Positions 48,242 to 57,074 of a stretch of DNA of 64,000 nt are shown piece by piece. The notes beneath the pieces were generated by a model. That model was not told the DNA's origin, made no database searches, and was given only the letters and a program-made list of their open reading frames with translations. Numbering within the stretch: position 1 is the first letter of the stretch; each line of letters starts with the position of its first letter. Source of the stretch: an uncultured Kushneria sp. (GTDB lineage Bacteria; Pseudomonadota; Gammaproteobacteria; Pseudomonadales; Halomonadaceae); assembly GCF_947497025.1 (NCBI RefSeq), contig NZ_CANMFC010000001.1:620001-684000 (forward strand), given 5' to 3'. The position numbers and the translations under genes are program-made.

Positions 48242-49066
48242 ATGAGCGACGACCTGAAGGATGCACCACTGGGACAGACCAGTGCCTACATCACCGAGTA
48301 CGACCCGTCACTGCTTTTTCCCATCGCGCGCAGTGTCAACCGGGCGTCGCTGGATCTTGACGAGGATGATCTCCCCTTTGAGGGCGAGGATGAATGGCAG
48401 GCCTTTGAACTTTCCTGGCTGACGCCGACCGGCAAGCCGGTCGTGGCCATTGCGCGCTTTCGCGTGCCTGCCAGCTCGACGTATCTGATCGAGTCCAAGT
48501 CCTGGAAGCTCTATCTCAACAGCTTCAATCAGACCCGGTTTGCCTCCTCCGTTGAGGTGCGCCGGGTGCTCAGGCAGGATCTGTCACGCGTGGTGGATGC
48601 CGAGGTGGAAGTCACGCTGTTTGGCGTGGATGACATGGCGCTGGCTCCCGGGCGCTTGCCTGGTCTCTGTCTGGATGATCTCGAGGTCGAGGTGGATACC
48701 TATCAGCCCGACCCCGAGCTGATCATCACCGACAATGAAATCGTTGAAGAGACCGTGCACTCGCACCTCTTGAAGTCCAATTGCCCGGTCACGGGGCAGC
48801 CCGACTGGGGCAGCGTGCTGATTCGCTATCGCGGCCCGGCGCTCGATCATCATGCGCTGCTGGCCTATATCATCTCCTTTCGCGAGCATCAGGAGTTTCA
48901 CGAGCACTGCGTCGAGCGCATGTTCATGGATATTCTGCGTGAGGCCGAGCCGGATCAGCTGCTGGTCATGGCACGTTATGTGCGCCGGGGCGGGCTGGAC
49001 ATCAGCCCATGGCGAGCGCTGCCGGGTGAGACACCCCTCAAGACACTGCGCCTGATGCGCCAGTAG
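48242..49066 (+). CDS. queF: NADPH-dependent 7-cyano-7-deazaguanine reductase QueF
   Basis: Reduces preQ0 to preQ1 in queuosine synthesis, a four-electron nitrile reduction. The 274-residue long-form (YqcD-like) enzyme carries the NADPH signature ESKSWKLYLNSFNQTRF, the catalytic Cys in LLKSNCPVTGQPDWGS, the Asp/His context ISFREHQEFHEHCVERMF, and RYVRRGGLDISPWR at the end. It follows yadH closely and the nitroreductase gene starts 14 bp after it. Other queuosine genes are not in the window. Confidence 0.96.
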   Translation: MSDDLKDAPLGQTSAYITEYDPSLLFPIARSVNRASLDLDEDDLPFEGEDEWQAFELSWLTPTGKPVVAIARFRVPASSTYLIESKSWKLYLNSFNQTRFASSVEVRRVLRQDLSRVVDAEVEVTLFGVDDMALAPGRLPGLCLDDLEVEVDTYQPDPELIITDNEIVEETVHSHLLKSNCPVTGQPDWGSVLIRYRGPALDHHALLAYIISFREHQEFHEHCVERMFMDILREAEPDQLLVMARYVRRGGLDISPWRALPGETPLKTLRLMRQ

Positions 49067-49080
49067 GGCAGGAGAGCATT

Positions 49081-49641
49081 ATGGACGCCATGGCACTACT
49101 GCTGGATCGTGAGTCGCACGGCAAGCTGGAAGGACCGGCCCCCACGGACGAGCAGATGGAGCTGATCTATCGCGCCGCCCTGCGCGCACCTGATCACGGT
49201 GAGCTGCGGCCCTGGCGCTTTATCGAGTACACCGGCGCCGGGCGAGAGACCCTCGGGGCGCTGTTTGCGCGCGCCGAGCAGGCCGATAATCCGGAGGTCA
49301 GTGATAAAACGCTTGAGAAGGCGTGTGGCAAGCCCCTGCGTGCCCCCGTGGTGATTGCTGTCATCGCGGCGGTAAGGCCGGATCACAAGGTGCCGCGTAT
49401 CGAGCAGGTCATCTCGGCCGGCTGTGCAGCCCACGCCATGCTTTACGCAGCGCATGCCCAGGGGCTTGGCGCCATGTGGCGTACCGGCGGTTTCGCGCAC
49501 CATCACATTGTGCACAAGGCAATGGGGCTTGAGCGCGAGGATGAGCTCGTGGGCTTTCTCTATCTGGGGCATTGCGCCATGGGAGACCGGGTACCAAAAC
49601 CGCTCGACCCTCGCGATTTTGTCGAGCGTATTGACGGCTGA
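49081..49641 (+). CDS. Nitroreductase family protein (YdjA-like)
   Basis: FMN-dependent oxidoreductase of the small nitroreductase fold. The 186-residue product resembles YdjA: RAALRAPDHGELRPWRFIEY with FMN-binding Arg/Ser-type positions, VISAGCAAHAMLYAAHAQGLG and MWRTGGFAHHHIV, then LVGFLYLGHCA. GGCAGGAGAGC is upstream of the ATG. Last of the probable yadG-yadH-queF operon. Physiological substrate unknown; nitroaromatic reduction is a family trait only. Confidence 0.9.
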   Translation: MDAMALLLDRESHGKLEGPAPTDEQMELIYRAALRAPDHGELRPWRFIEYTGAGRETLGALFARAEQADNPEVSDKTLEKACGKPLRAPVVIAVIAAVRPDHKVPRIEQVISAGCAAHAMLYAAHAQGLGAMWRTGGFAHHHIVHKAMGLEREDELVGFLYLGHCAMGDRVPKPLDPRDFVERIDG

Positions 49642-49714
49642 GACTTGCAATTATCGGGCCGTCATGTCAGGATATGCGCCGTTCTCGCAGACAAGTCTGC
49701 GCGGACGACAATGC

Positions 49715-49802
49715 GGAGAGGTGTCCGAGTGGTCGAAGGAGCACGCCTGGAAAGTGTGTAAGCCGCAAGGCTTCGAGGGTTCGAATCCCTCCCTCTCCGC
49801 CA
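49715..49802 (+). tRNA. tRNA-Ser (GGA)
   Basis: An 88-nt class II tRNA with encoded CCA: acceptor GGAGAGG/CCTCTCC, anticodon GGA in CTGGAAA, a long variable arm AAGCCGCAAGGCTT and T loop GGTTCGAATC. A terminator follows 14 nt downstream. Confidence 0.97.
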
Positions 49803-49815
49803 CGCATTCAGAATC

Positions 49816-49840
49816 AGCCGGCTCTTGTAGCCGGCTTTTT
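49816..49840 (+). terminator. Intrinsic terminator of tRNA-Ser
   Basis: AGCCGGCT-CTTGT-AGCCGGCT stem followed by a T-run. Confidence 0.9.
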
Positions 49841-49942
49841 CGTGTCTAAAAAATGGCATGAGGCAACAAGCATTGTCTGGGTCATGCTGAAGGGCAGGGC
49901 GCCCGGGTCAGCAGGCTTTCGATACCATCGCTTCAAAACATC

Positions 49943-49984
49943 AAAGGGGAATCAGGCCAAAGTCTGGTTTCCCTTTTCGTTTTT
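49943..49984 (+). terminator. Second terminator-like hairpin after tRNA-Ser
   Basis: AAAGGGGAA and TTTCCCTTTT flank an imperfect inner stem (CAGGCC/GTCTGG), followed by CGTTTTT. It may end any transcript reading past the first terminator, before the gene at 50083. Confidence 0.55.
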
Positions 49985-50082
49985 GGTAGGCAGTCACTCG
50001 ATATCGATGATGCAGAAAATCGACCTGTCCGGCAGCGCGTTTCCGGTCCATCCTTGAAACAGCAAACAACTCAGGAGAGACC

Positions 50083-50379
50083 ATGCGCTATTTTTTCAAT
50101 TACCAGTACCTTCCCATGGGTGCCGAGCAGCCGATAGATACTGGCGACGCCGTTCAGATTACTGATGAACAGACCGCCAAGCCGCCGACCCTGCCGGCCG
50201 TGGGCGATTACGTGCGCATCAACCATGTCGGCGTAGAGGAAAAGAGCTTTGCCGGTCGGGTAAAAAGCCGCCTGTTTGAATATCAGGTGAGTGATGAGCA
50301 ATCGGATCTTCATCGCTGCATGATCAATATCGTTGTGGAAGAGACCGACGAAGACTGGGGAAAGCTGATCAAGCAATAG
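50083..50379 (+). CDS. Small conserved-looking protein, unknown function
   Basis: A 98-residue soluble, acidic product with no signal or membrane segment. CAGGAGAGACC is an excellent ribosome site at the right distance, and its codon use looks like that of its neighbours, so I treat it as real. Visible blocks are MRYFFNYQYLPMGAEQP, the beta-rich AVGDYVRINHVGVEEKSFAG and MINIVVEETDEDWGKL. The VGDYVRI and RVKSRLFEY segments hint at a small beta-barrel, but I do not recognise the family. It stands alone between tRNA-Ser and acuI, closed by a hairpin. Confidence 0.75.
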   Translation: MRYFFNYQYLPMGAEQPIDTGDAVQITDEQTAKPPTLPAVGDYVRINHVGVEEKSFAGRVKSRLFEYQVSDEQSDLHRCMINIVVEETDEDWGKLIKQ

Positions 50380-50389
50380 GGGCAGGGCT

Positions 50390-50422
50390 CAAGGGCGCTT
50401 GGTAATTCGCTGAGCGCCCTTG
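50390..50422. terminator. Hairpin between the 98-residue gene and acuI
   Basis: CAAGGGCGCT and AGCGCCCTTG are perfect 10-bp arms with a 13-nt loop, between convergent genes. T-runs are weak on both sides, so it is a likely but not certain bidirectional terminator. Confidence 0.6.
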
Positions 50423-50454
50423 TATGAGTTGATGTCTACTTCGTTTCTCGCGCT

Positions 50455-51441
50455 CTAGCGATTGACGTCGACCACCAGCCGCCCGCGAATTCTGCCGGAC
50501 AGAAGATCTTCAGCGGCGTCGATGGTCTTTGAAAGGCTGATCTCCCTGATGGCCGTTTCCAGCATGTCGGTATCGAGGTCGCTGGCAAGTCGCGACCAGG
50601 TAATGTCACGTTCGGCTTGTGGCCTCGTGACGCTGTTGATGCCCAAAAGCGTGACGCCTCTCAGGATGAACGGCGCCACGGTGGCCGGAAAATCCATTCC
50701 CTGAGCCAGGCCGCAGGCCGCGACCAGTCCGTCTTCATGGGTATGGGCACAGGCGTTGGCCAGCGTATGGCTGCCGACCGAGTCGATCACGCCTGCCCAG
50801 CGCGATTTTCCCAGCGGCTTGCCCGGTGCGGAGAGTTCGTCGCGATGAATAATCCTTGATGCGCCCAATGCCTTGAGATAGTCCTGCTCTTCGGTGCGGC
50901 CGGTGGCAGCAATCACGCGATAGCCTCGCTGCGCCAGCAGCATGACGGAGAAGGTGCCCACGCCGCCGCTGGCACCGGTGACGAGCACGTCACCCTGGTC
51001 AGGTGTCAGACCGTGACGCTCTAGTGCCATGAGACTCAGCATGGCGGTATACCCCGCGGTGCCGATTGACATGGCCTGTCTTGATGCCAGATTGTCGGGA
51101 AGACGCGTCAGCCAGGAGGATTGTACGCGTGCCTTTTGCGCCAGCCCGCCCCAGTGCTTTTCGCCAATGCCCCATCCATTGATCAGCACATGATCACCGG
51201 GAGACCAGTCAGCGCTGTCGCTGTGTTCGACGACGCCGGCAAGGTCAATGCCCGGCACCATCGGGAATTGACGGACGACCATCCCCTTGCCCGTGATGGC
51301 CAGTGCATCCTTGTAGTTGAGCGTGCTCCAGTCAACACGCACCTGCACGTCACCTTCGGGAAGTGCCTCGGAGGCGAGCTCGGTCACCGTTGCGCTGGTG
51401 GATTGATCTTCTGTCCTTTGAATCACAATGGCACGAAACAT
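50455..51441 (-). CDS. acuI: Acrylyl-CoA reductase / zinc-free MDR oxidoreductase AcuI
   Basis: Medium-chain reductase of the YhdH/AcuI family, which reduces acryloyl-CoA to propionyl-CoA with NADPH and protects against acrylate, a DMSP breakdown product. The 328-residue product has STLNYKDALAITGKG, the domain start VPGIDLAGVVEHSDS, the characteristic NGWGIGEKHWGGLAQKARV, the nucleotide fold LVTGASGGVGTFSVMLLAQ and the end ILRGVTLLGINSV. AGGGAGCGCGCC lies before the ATG at 51441. No DMSP genes (dddD, acuK) are seen nearby. Family call strong; DMSP link is inference. Confidence 0.9.
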   Translation of the reverse strand: MFRAIVIQRTEDQSTSATVTELASEALPEGDVQVRVDWSTLNYKDALAITGKGMVVRQFPMVPGIDLAGVVEHSDSADWSPGDHVLINGWGIGEKHWGGLAQKARVQSSWLTRLPDNLASRQAMSIGTAGYTAMLSLMALERHGLTPDQGDVLVTGASGGVGTFSVMLLAQRGYRVIAATGRTEEQDYLKALGASRIIHRDELSAPGKPLGKSRWAGVIDSVGSHTLANACAHTHEDGLVAACGLAQGMDFPATVAPFILRGVTLLGINSVTRPQAERDITWSRLASDLDTDMLETAIREISLSKTIDAAEDLLSGRIRGRLVVDVNR

Positions 51442-52017
51442 GGCGCGCTCCCTGGTCGTGAATATGGATTGGCCTGGGCATTGGCTATACATGCCCGGGT
51501 TGCGGGCATCGAGCCACGCACCCGTCATTAATCAAGCCCTCAAGCGTATCATTGAAGTCGTTTCAACAGGCGAGACGCGTTATGACCCGGGCAGGGGCAT
51601 CACCATGTCTGGCAGCTCAAGAGCGATAGAAATGGTCAGCAGGGTGTGTTCTGAAAATGCCCTGGATAGTAACGCTTTGTGTCATCTTGACGTGTATCAA
51701 ATATAGCTAAAGCAAATACTGGATACTGCAAATGGGCAGGATGCCTGGACGGTCACGGAATACCTTCTGCACAGGGATGTGCCTGTTTTCGTGCCGGTTT
51801 GTCCAGGTCTTGAGGCGAGGCCCTTTCGATTTCCTGCGGGCATAAAAAAAGGCCGGTTGCGAGGGTGCGTGACCGGCCTGAAAATGTCGTCGTGGTTGTT
51901 CACCCGCAACGTTGCTCTATTGCTACACAAAATGTGTTTTTTGGTAACAAAAGTTTAGTTCGCGATCCTTGCTTTCCGCGTGCCCGGCATGTTGCAGTTT
52001 CTTGTGACGTGCATGCC
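51442..52017. other. 576-bp gap around the acyltransferase terminator
   Basis: No convincing gene. AT-rich stretches near 51700 and 51920-51960, a terminator at 51844-51880, and GCATGCC-TCA-GGCATGC at the acyltransferase stop. The frame 51428-51706 has no ribosome site and overlaps the acuI start, so it is not called. Confidence 0.5.
51844..51880 (-). terminator. Intrinsic terminator of the acyltransferase gene
   Basis: On the minus strand AGGCCGGT and ACCGGCCT pair around a 13-nt loop and are followed by seven T, about 140 bp after the stop at 52018. Confidence 0.8.
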
Positions 52018-53289
52018 TCAGGCATGCCCGTGAAACATATCGGAACGGGCGCGCTTTTGCCTGTTCAAGAGCCTTTCCTGAATGGCCATGCGCATTCGGT
52101 TCACCAGCTGCTCCTGAAACAGCAGGCATACCGCCACAACCCCTGCCAGAAAAAACGGGTACATCCAGAGTTCCCGCGTTTGCTCTCCTGCCAGCTGGAT
52201 CAGTGACGATACGGAAATGGGCGCCTGGGTGGTGAACATCTCGATGGTGCCCTGCATCAGTTTTTCGATTTTCGAAGAGACCATGTTAAGCGGCGTATGC
52301 AGGGCAAAAATGGACAGCGAGGCCACGCCCAGACGTGCTGCCAGTCTTGCCTGCGCCGTATTGCTGTCGGGTTGAAACCAGGCGCACATCAACACCAGCA
52401 GCAGTTGGGAAGGCAGCAGCAGCCCGTTATGCAGCAGGTAATACCAGCTGCCCCGAACTTCAGCATGAATCCAGGCGCTGAATGCAAAACATCCCAGGAT
52501 AAAGGCGAGACAGGCCATTGTGCCGCGCGCGCTGAAAAGCGTCGCCATCAGCAGTTTGTGGCGCAAATAAATCTGATGCAAAACGACGCCGGCAAGAAAC
52601 TCCGGCAGGCGGAAAAGAGGGTTACGGTGCATAAGACCGTGCGCAATGACGTTGTCATTGGTGCCTGTCAAAAACATGTATAGCGCCGGCAGGGCGTAGA
52701 TCAGACCAATGGCAGCAAGGGCCAGCAGGGGGCGATGAATGCGTGCCAGCGCAGGGCCAATAAAGGGAAACACCAGATAAAAGAAGAACAGGGCCGACAG
52801 GGACCAGGTCGCAAAGTTGAAGGTGGTGTAAAAGGGGTTCCAGGCATGCAACAGACTGACATGCAGCAAAAGGTTGCTCATAAAGCCGCCCATACCCAGC
52901 ACATGGGACGCCATGCTGCCGCCTTCCGCCCAGTCGTTGGTATTGGGAGTGACCGTGATCTGGGCAATGCCGCCTGCATTGATGACCACCAGCGGCAGCA
53001 CAATGATCAGGGCAAGGATATGTATGGGGTAAAGTGAGGCAAAGCGCTTGATCCAGAAACGCTTGTAATCAAGATGGCGCCCCTGATCCCTGCCGATATA
53101 GACATGTGCCAGCAAAAAACCGGACAGGATAAAAAAGGTACTTGTGGAGTAAAAGCCCAGACTCATGCTGCTGTATATCCACTGTACTGCCTTGATATCG
53201 CCATACTCCTTAAGGGTATGGAAAAGCACCAGGTATATCGCCAGTGCGAAACGCAGCCAGTCCAGAGCAACAAATTTTTCCCGGTGCAT
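52018..53289 (-). CDS. Membrane acyltransferase, acyltransferase-3 family
   Basis: Integral membrane O-acyltransferase of the OafA/NodX type, which decorates surface sugars with acetyl groups. The 423-residue product opens FVALDWLRFALAIYLVLFHT with the family Arg, then SLGFYSTSTFFILSGFLLAH and the KRFWIKRFASLYPIHILALI block with the RxxR-like motif. About ten TM helices follow; ATWSLSALFFFYLVFPF and RLPEFLAGVVLHQI are typical. AGGGAGT precedes the ATG. It sits alone between long AT-rich gaps, suggesting later arrival. No glycan cluster nearby; target unknown. Confidence 0.88.
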   Translation of the reverse strand: MHREKFVALDWLRFALAIYLVLFHTLKEYGDIKAVQWIYSSMSLGFYSTSTFFILSGFLLAHVYIGRDQGRHLDYKRFWIKRFASLYPIHILALIIVLPLVVINAGGIAQITVTPNTNDWAEGGSMASHVLGMGGFMSNLLLHVSLLHAWNPFYTTFNFATWSLSALFFFYLVFPFIGPALARIHRPLLALAAIGLIYALPALYMFLTGTNDNVIAHGLMHRNPLFRLPEFLAGVVLHQIYLRHKLLMATLFSARGTMACLAFILGCFAFSAWIHAEVRGSWYYLLHNGLLLPSQLLLVLMCAWFQPDSNTAQARLAARLGVASLSIFALHTPLNMVSSKIEKLMQGTIEMFTTQAPISVSSLIQLAGEQTRELWMYPFFLAGVVAVCLLFQEQLVNRMRMAIQERLLNRQKRARSDMFHGHA

Positions 53290-53644
53290 GGAATAATACT
53301 CCCTGTTGGGCTTGTAATGACAGGCATGTCAGCAAAATGTTACTTAATGATTTTTTAGGTCATTACACGTAAGCTTGGGGGTTCACAGTAATGGATAGAC
53401 TGCGCTATATAAATGTTTGCTCTGTGCCATATTGAGCGCCCATGAGTCCGCCTTAAGGCTGATGTAAAAGCCTGAGCACATCGGCATAACGAAGGATTAA
53501 AAATATAGTTTTTAGCTATCAGGGTTTGGCTGATATAAGCCTGTGGCAAGAGGCAGAAAACAGACTCCTTTGTTAAACTCGTGATCACGATATTGATGTT
53601 GTCGGGCTTGGCGGCCTGACTGGCAACGAGACAGGAGCGCGATA
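53290..53644. other. 355-bp AT-rich gap between the acyltransferase and gnd
   Basis: AT-rich compared with neighbours, likely holding promoters of both divergent genes. A perfect 10-bp palindrome CGTGATCACG lies at 53580-53589, before gnd. Small frames here (for example 53355-53588 minus) have no ribosome site. Confidence 0.5.
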
Positions 53645-54640
53645 GTGAAACTAGGAATTGTTGGTCTTGGCAGAATGGGCGGCAATATTACGCGCCGCCT
53701 GATGGACGCCGGTCACGAATGCGCCGTGTTCGATACCAGTAATGAGACAAGAGAAGCCCTTCAAAAGGATGGCGCCGACAGCGCAGATTCCCTGAAGGCT
53801 TTAGTGGAAAGGCTCCCCGCACCGCGCAATATCTGGCTGATGCTGCCGGCAGGCGAGATTACTGAATCCACCATCAGCAAGCTGTCGGAACTGCTTGAGC
53901 CGGGCGATACGTTGATCGAAGGTGGCAATGCCTTTTTCAAGGACGATGTCCGTCGCGCTCGCGAGCTTGGTGAAAAGGGCCTGCATTACGTTGATGTCGG
54001 CGTATCCGGCGGCGTATGGGGTCGTGAACGTGGCTATTGCCTGATGATTGGTGGCGAGAAGGACATTGTCGAGCGTCTGGACCCCATTTTCGATACGCTT
54101 GCGCCCGGCTCCGGCGATATTGAAAAGACGCCCGGTCGTGAAGATGAGCGTTTTGATGGCCGCGCCGAACAGGGCTATCTCCACTGCGGTCCTGTCGGTG
54201 CCGGTCACTTCGTCAAGATGGTTCACAACGGCATTGAGTACGGCATGATGCAGGCCTATGCCGAAGGTTTTGACATTCTCAAGAATCGTAACCTTGAGAC
54301 GCTGCCCGAAGGCGAACGCTATGAGCTTGATCTGGCAGACATTGCCGAGCTCTGGCGTCGCGGCAGTGTGATCTCCTCCTGGCTTCTGGATCTCACTTCG
54401 ATCGCCCTGTCCGAAGATCATGATCTCGAGCAGTATAGCGGCCAGGTCAACGATTCCGGTGAAGGACGCTGGACGATCGAGGCGGCCATTGAAGAGGCCG
54501 TGCCCGCCAACGTGTTGACCAGTGCGCTCTTTACGCGCTTTCGTTCGCGCAGCGATAATACCTACGGCGAAAAACTGCTGTCTGCCATGCGTCAGCAGTT
54601 TGGCGGTCATGTGGAAACACCCATGTCGCCCACCGAATGA
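53645..54640 (+). CDS. gnd: 6-phosphogluconate dehydrogenase, short NAD-type
   Basis: Oxidative decarboxylation of 6-phosphogluconate to ribulose 5-phosphate. At 331 residues it belongs to the short class (about 300-330) rather than the 470-residue E. coli Gnd; that class usually prefers NAD+. Motifs: [50 protein letters not shown], and the catalytic Lys in [20 protein letters not shown]. The GTG at 53645 has AGGAG 7 nt before it. Single gene with its own terminator. Confidence 0.94.
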   Translation: MKLGIVGLGRMGGNITRRLMDAGHECAVFDTSNETREALQKDGADSADSLKALVERLPAPRNIWLMLPAGEITESTISKLSELLEPGDTLIEGGNAFFKDDVRRARELGEKGLHYVDVGVSGGVWGRERGYCLMIGGEKDIVERLDPIFDTLAPGSGDIEKTPGREDERFDGRAEQGYLHCGPVGAGHFVKMVHNGIEYGMMQAYAEGFDILKNRNLETLPEGERYELDLADIAELWRRGSVISSWLLDLTSIALSEDHDLEQYSGQVNDSGEGRWTIEAAIEEAVPANVLTSALFTRFRSRSDNTYGEKLLSAMRQQFGGHVETPMSPTE

Positions 54641-54663
54641 GTTTTCAACGTATTCGATGAGCA

Positions 54664-54693
54664 GGGGCCGCTTTTGCGGCCCTTTCTCTTTTT
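54664..54693 (+). terminator. Intrinsic terminator of gnd
   Basis: GGGGCCGC-TTTT-GCGGCCC stem followed by TTTCTCTTTTT, 24 bp past the stop. Confidence 0.85.
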
Positions 54694-54735
54694 CGGAAAG
54701 GCCCATATGGCAACTGATGGAGATACGAAAAGCGA

Positions 54736-55917
54736 ATGAATCACTGGGATGTCGTGATCATTGGTGCCGGTGCCGCAGGCATGATGTGCGCTTTACAGGC
54801 CGGCTATCGCGGCAGACGCGTTCTGCTGCTGGATCACGTTAAACGCCCCGGCAAGAAAATCCTGATGTCGGGTGGCGGGCGATGCAACTTTACCAATATG
54901 GCAACGGCCCCCGGTCATTTTTTCTCGCGTAATCCGCACTTCACCATTTCTGCCCTCAGGCGCTATACGCCAAACGACTTTGTAGAGATGGTCGAACGCC
55001 ATGGTATTGAACCGGTCGAAAAGGCACCGGGACAGCTTTTTTGTGCCGATTCCAGTCAGCCGATCGTGGATATGCTGTTGACCGAATGCCAGTGGGCCGG
55101 TGTAGAGCTCAGGCTGTCGACGTCGATCGAGCACGTGGATGTCCAGGGCGAGGGCGTTGTGCTATCGACCTCAACCGGGCAGGTACTGGCGGACAAGCTG
55201 GTTATCGCGACCGGTGGGCTCTCGATTCCAACGCTTGGTGCGACCGGTTTTGCCTACGACATCGCCCGTCAATACGGCCTTGAGGTCATCAAGCCTCGTC
55301 CGGCGCTGGTGCCACTGACGCTTGATATGCCATGGAAAGAGCGCATGGCGGCGCTGTCGGGTGTGTCTGCCCCAACCATCGTACGATGCGGTGAGGGGAG
55401 CTATCGGGACGCGACGCTCCTGACCCATCGTGGACTTTCAGGCCCGGCCATTTTGCAGGCGTCGAGTCACTGGCAGGGCGGTCACGAGCTTTACATCAAC
55501 TGGCTGCCGGACGTGGATGATCTTTCTGCCACGCTTAAAGGCGTACGTCAGGACGCGCCCAGAAAAACGCCTGGCGGCTGGTTGAGTGAGCATCTGCCCA
55601 GGAGACTGGCGCAGGCGCTGGAAGAGTGGCTGGGACTTTCCGGCGTCATGGCAGACTACAGCAATCAGAAGCTTGAAACGCTTGCCCGACAGATCACGGA
55701 CTTCACGATCAAGCCGGCAGGAACGGAAGGGTGGCGCACGGCCGAGGTGACCATTGGCGGCATCGACACCCGTGCCATTTCATCAAAGAGTTTCGCCGTT
55801 CATGGCAAACCCGGGCTGCATTTTATCGGAGAAGCCCTTGATGTGACGGGCCAGCTGGGCGGGTTCAACTTTCAGTGGGCATGGGCTTCGGGGTATGCCT
55901 GCGCGCAGGCGCTTTAG
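54736..55917 (+). CDS. FAD/NAD(P)-binding oxidoreductase (HI0933/YhiN family)
   Basis: Flavoprotein of the HI0933-like family, of unknown reaction. The 393-residue product has the N-terminal dinucleotide motif VVIIGAGAAGMMCALQAGY, the family hallmark GKKILMSGGGRCNFTN, LVIATGGLSIPTLGATGFAY, and the C-terminal FAD block GEALDVTGQLGGFNFQWAWA followed by SGYACAQAL. GGAG is upstream of the ATG. It follows gnd after a terminator and converges on the yqj operon. Family certain, substrate unknown. Confidence 0.92.
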   Translation: MNHWDVVIIGAGAAGMMCALQAGYRGRRVLLLDHVKRPGKKILMSGGGRCNFTNMATAPGHFFSRNPHFTISALRRYTPNDFVEMVERHGIEPVEKAPGQLFCADSSQPIVDMLLTECQWAGVELRLSTSIEHVDVQGEGVVLSTSTGQVLADKLVIATGGLSIPTLGATGFAYDIARQYGLEVIKPRPALVPLTLDMPWKERMAALSGVSAPTIVRCGEGSYRDATLLTHRGLSGPAILQASSHWQGGHELYINWLPDVDDLSATLKGVRQDAPRKTPGGWLSEHLPRRLAQALEEWLGLSGVMADYSNQKLETLARQITDFTIKPAGTEGWRTAEVTIGGIDTRAISSKSFAVHGKPGLHFIGEALDVTGQLGGFNFQWAWASGYACAQAL

Positions 55918-55960
55918 TGCCTGTGCGCAGGGAAAAACGGCTGCGACTTCATGGCCATGA

Positions 55961-56242
55961 CTAGCGCCCAATCATTTTTTTGGCACGGCGCGCCATCGTG
56001 TAGACAACGATGGAGCGCTTGAACAGCCTGCCGACTCGGCCCTTGTTGCGTGACAGCATGGTTACCAGAAGTCCAGAGCCCAACAGGATTGGCCCCTTGT
56101 AGCGAGAAACCTGCTGCCACCCATGGTCAATCGGGGCAGTGGCCTCATTCCAGTCACGAACCGCACTCGTAATCTGGAGACGCTCCTGCATGATGCGCTG
56201 TTCGAAGCGATGGCGCCGGGCAGCCAGTTCATCTTTCTTCAT
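55961..56242 (-). CDS. yqjK: YqjK-like small protein
   Basis: Last gene of a yqjD-yqjE-yqjK-like operon. The 93-residue product is basic (KKDELAARRHRFEQRIMQER) with a short hydrophobic stretch (GPILLGSGLLVTML) and a very basic end, as in YqjK proteins. The ATG at 56242 has GGGAGAACGCC before it and overlaps the end of yqjE by 14 bp. E. coli genes of this operon are induced in stationary phase; YqjD tethers ribosomes to the membrane. YqjK function unknown. Confidence 0.82.
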   Translation of the reverse strand: MKKDELAARRHRFEQRIMQERLQITSAVRDWNEATAPIDHGWQQVSRYKGPILLGSGLLVTMLSRNKGRVGRLFKRSIVVYTMARRAKKMIGR

Positions 56243-56654
56243 GGCGTTCTCCCACACGGGTGTGGTCGATGCGCGTTTGATCCAGCAATTCCTTGTCTTC
56301 ACTAAAGCGGGCAAGCGTTGAGCGCAAAAGGCTTGGCTCGCGCGAAATGGAACGCACACGCAGCGCCACCAGAAGCCCCGAGACGATCAGTACGCCGGCA
56401 GCAATGCCAATGGCCAGCAGACGGTGATCCTGCCAAAAGGCCACGATGATCAAAAGCATCAGCATGCCGATGCCAAAGGCAAAAAGCATTAGCGCAATGC
56501 CCGAGAGCAACAGCAGAGAAAAAAGTCTTGCGCGTTCTTCCTGAAGCTCGATAACAGCAAGACGCAAACGTGTCTCGCCGGTATCCAGAAGGTTTCTTAG
56601 AAGACGTCGCGCGGCCAGAATAACGCGTTCGGCCGGGCCGCTACCGGAAGACAT
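56229..56654 (-). CDS. yqjE: YqjE-like membrane protein (holin-superfamily III)
   Basis: The 141-residue product has two TM helices (LFSLLLLSGIALMLFAFGIG running on, and LLAIGIAAGVLIVSGLLVAL) after an amphipathic N-terminal part RLLRNLLDTGETRLRLAVIE. The pattern is that of YqjE proteins. Its ATG at 56654 overlaps the yqjD-like stop as TAATG, showing coupled translation. It probably works with its neighbours at the inner membrane; biochemical role unknown. Confidence 0.85.
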   Translation of the reverse strand: MSSGSGPAERVILAARRLLRNLLDTGETRLRLAVIELQEERARLFSLLLLSGIALMLFAFGIGMLMLLIIVAFWQDHRLLAIGIAAGVLIVSGLLVALRVRSISREPSLLRSTLARFSEDKELLDQTRIDHTRVGERHEER

Positions 56655-56980
56655 TAGCTGCGACCGAGAATCAGACCTACGACAACACCAAGGGCCGCAC
56701 CGTAGCCGACACTCTTCCATGGATTGCTGCGTACGTACTGGTCGGCACATTCCATGCTGTCCTGTGCCTGATGTCGAACGCGTTCGCCACTGGTCGACAG
56801 GCGCTGACGGGTTTCTGTCAGCCTGGCTTGTGCACGTTCACGAAGGCGAGCCACGTTTTCACGAGAGTCATCAGCAGTGGCATGCATCAACTCCTCGATC
56901 GTGCTGGATAACTGACGCAAATCCTCGCGCAGCTGATCCTGAGTGTCGTTTTCATTACCTCTAATCGGCTTCATGGCCAT
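56654..56980 (-). CDS. yqjD: YqjD/ElaB family membrane-anchored protein (DUF883)
   Basis: Tail-anchored protein; E. coli YqjD and ElaB bind ribosomes at the inner membrane in stationary phase. The 108-residue product has a long helical, charged region (LREDLRQLSSTIEELMHA, RENVARLRERAQARLTETRQ) and a C-terminal membrane helix VRSNPWKSVGYGAALGVVVG with the family NPWxSVG motif. The ATG at 56980 has GGAGGGACATAGC upstream; the TTG at 57001 is rejected. Together with rmf in this window it gives two ribosome-silencing genes. Confidence 0.9.
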   Translation of the reverse strand: MAMKPIRGNENDTQDQLREDLRQLSSTIEELMHATADDSRENVARLRERAQARLTETRQRLSTSGERVRHQAQDSMECADQYVRSNPWKSVGYGAALGVVVGLILGRS

Positions 56981-57074
56981 GCTATGTCCCTCCGTTGACA
57001 ATAAAATTGCATACTCATCATAGCAGCATGGCCGAAGGCATCAATGTAAAGAGATCATGCGTTCCGCAAGAGAC

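Noticed and set aside
49715-50082. Integration site of an island at tRNA-Ser
   Set aside because: The tRNA 3' end is followed at once by a terminator; no integrase and no repeat of the tRNA end was seen downstream.
51428-51706. 92-codon plus-strand frame in the acuI upstream gap
   Set aside because: Begins inside acuI, lacks a ribosome site, and the sequence has no recognisable domain.
53355-53588. 77-codon minus-strand frame before gnd
   Set aside because: AT-rich random-looking sequence, no ribosome site, and likely promoter DNA.
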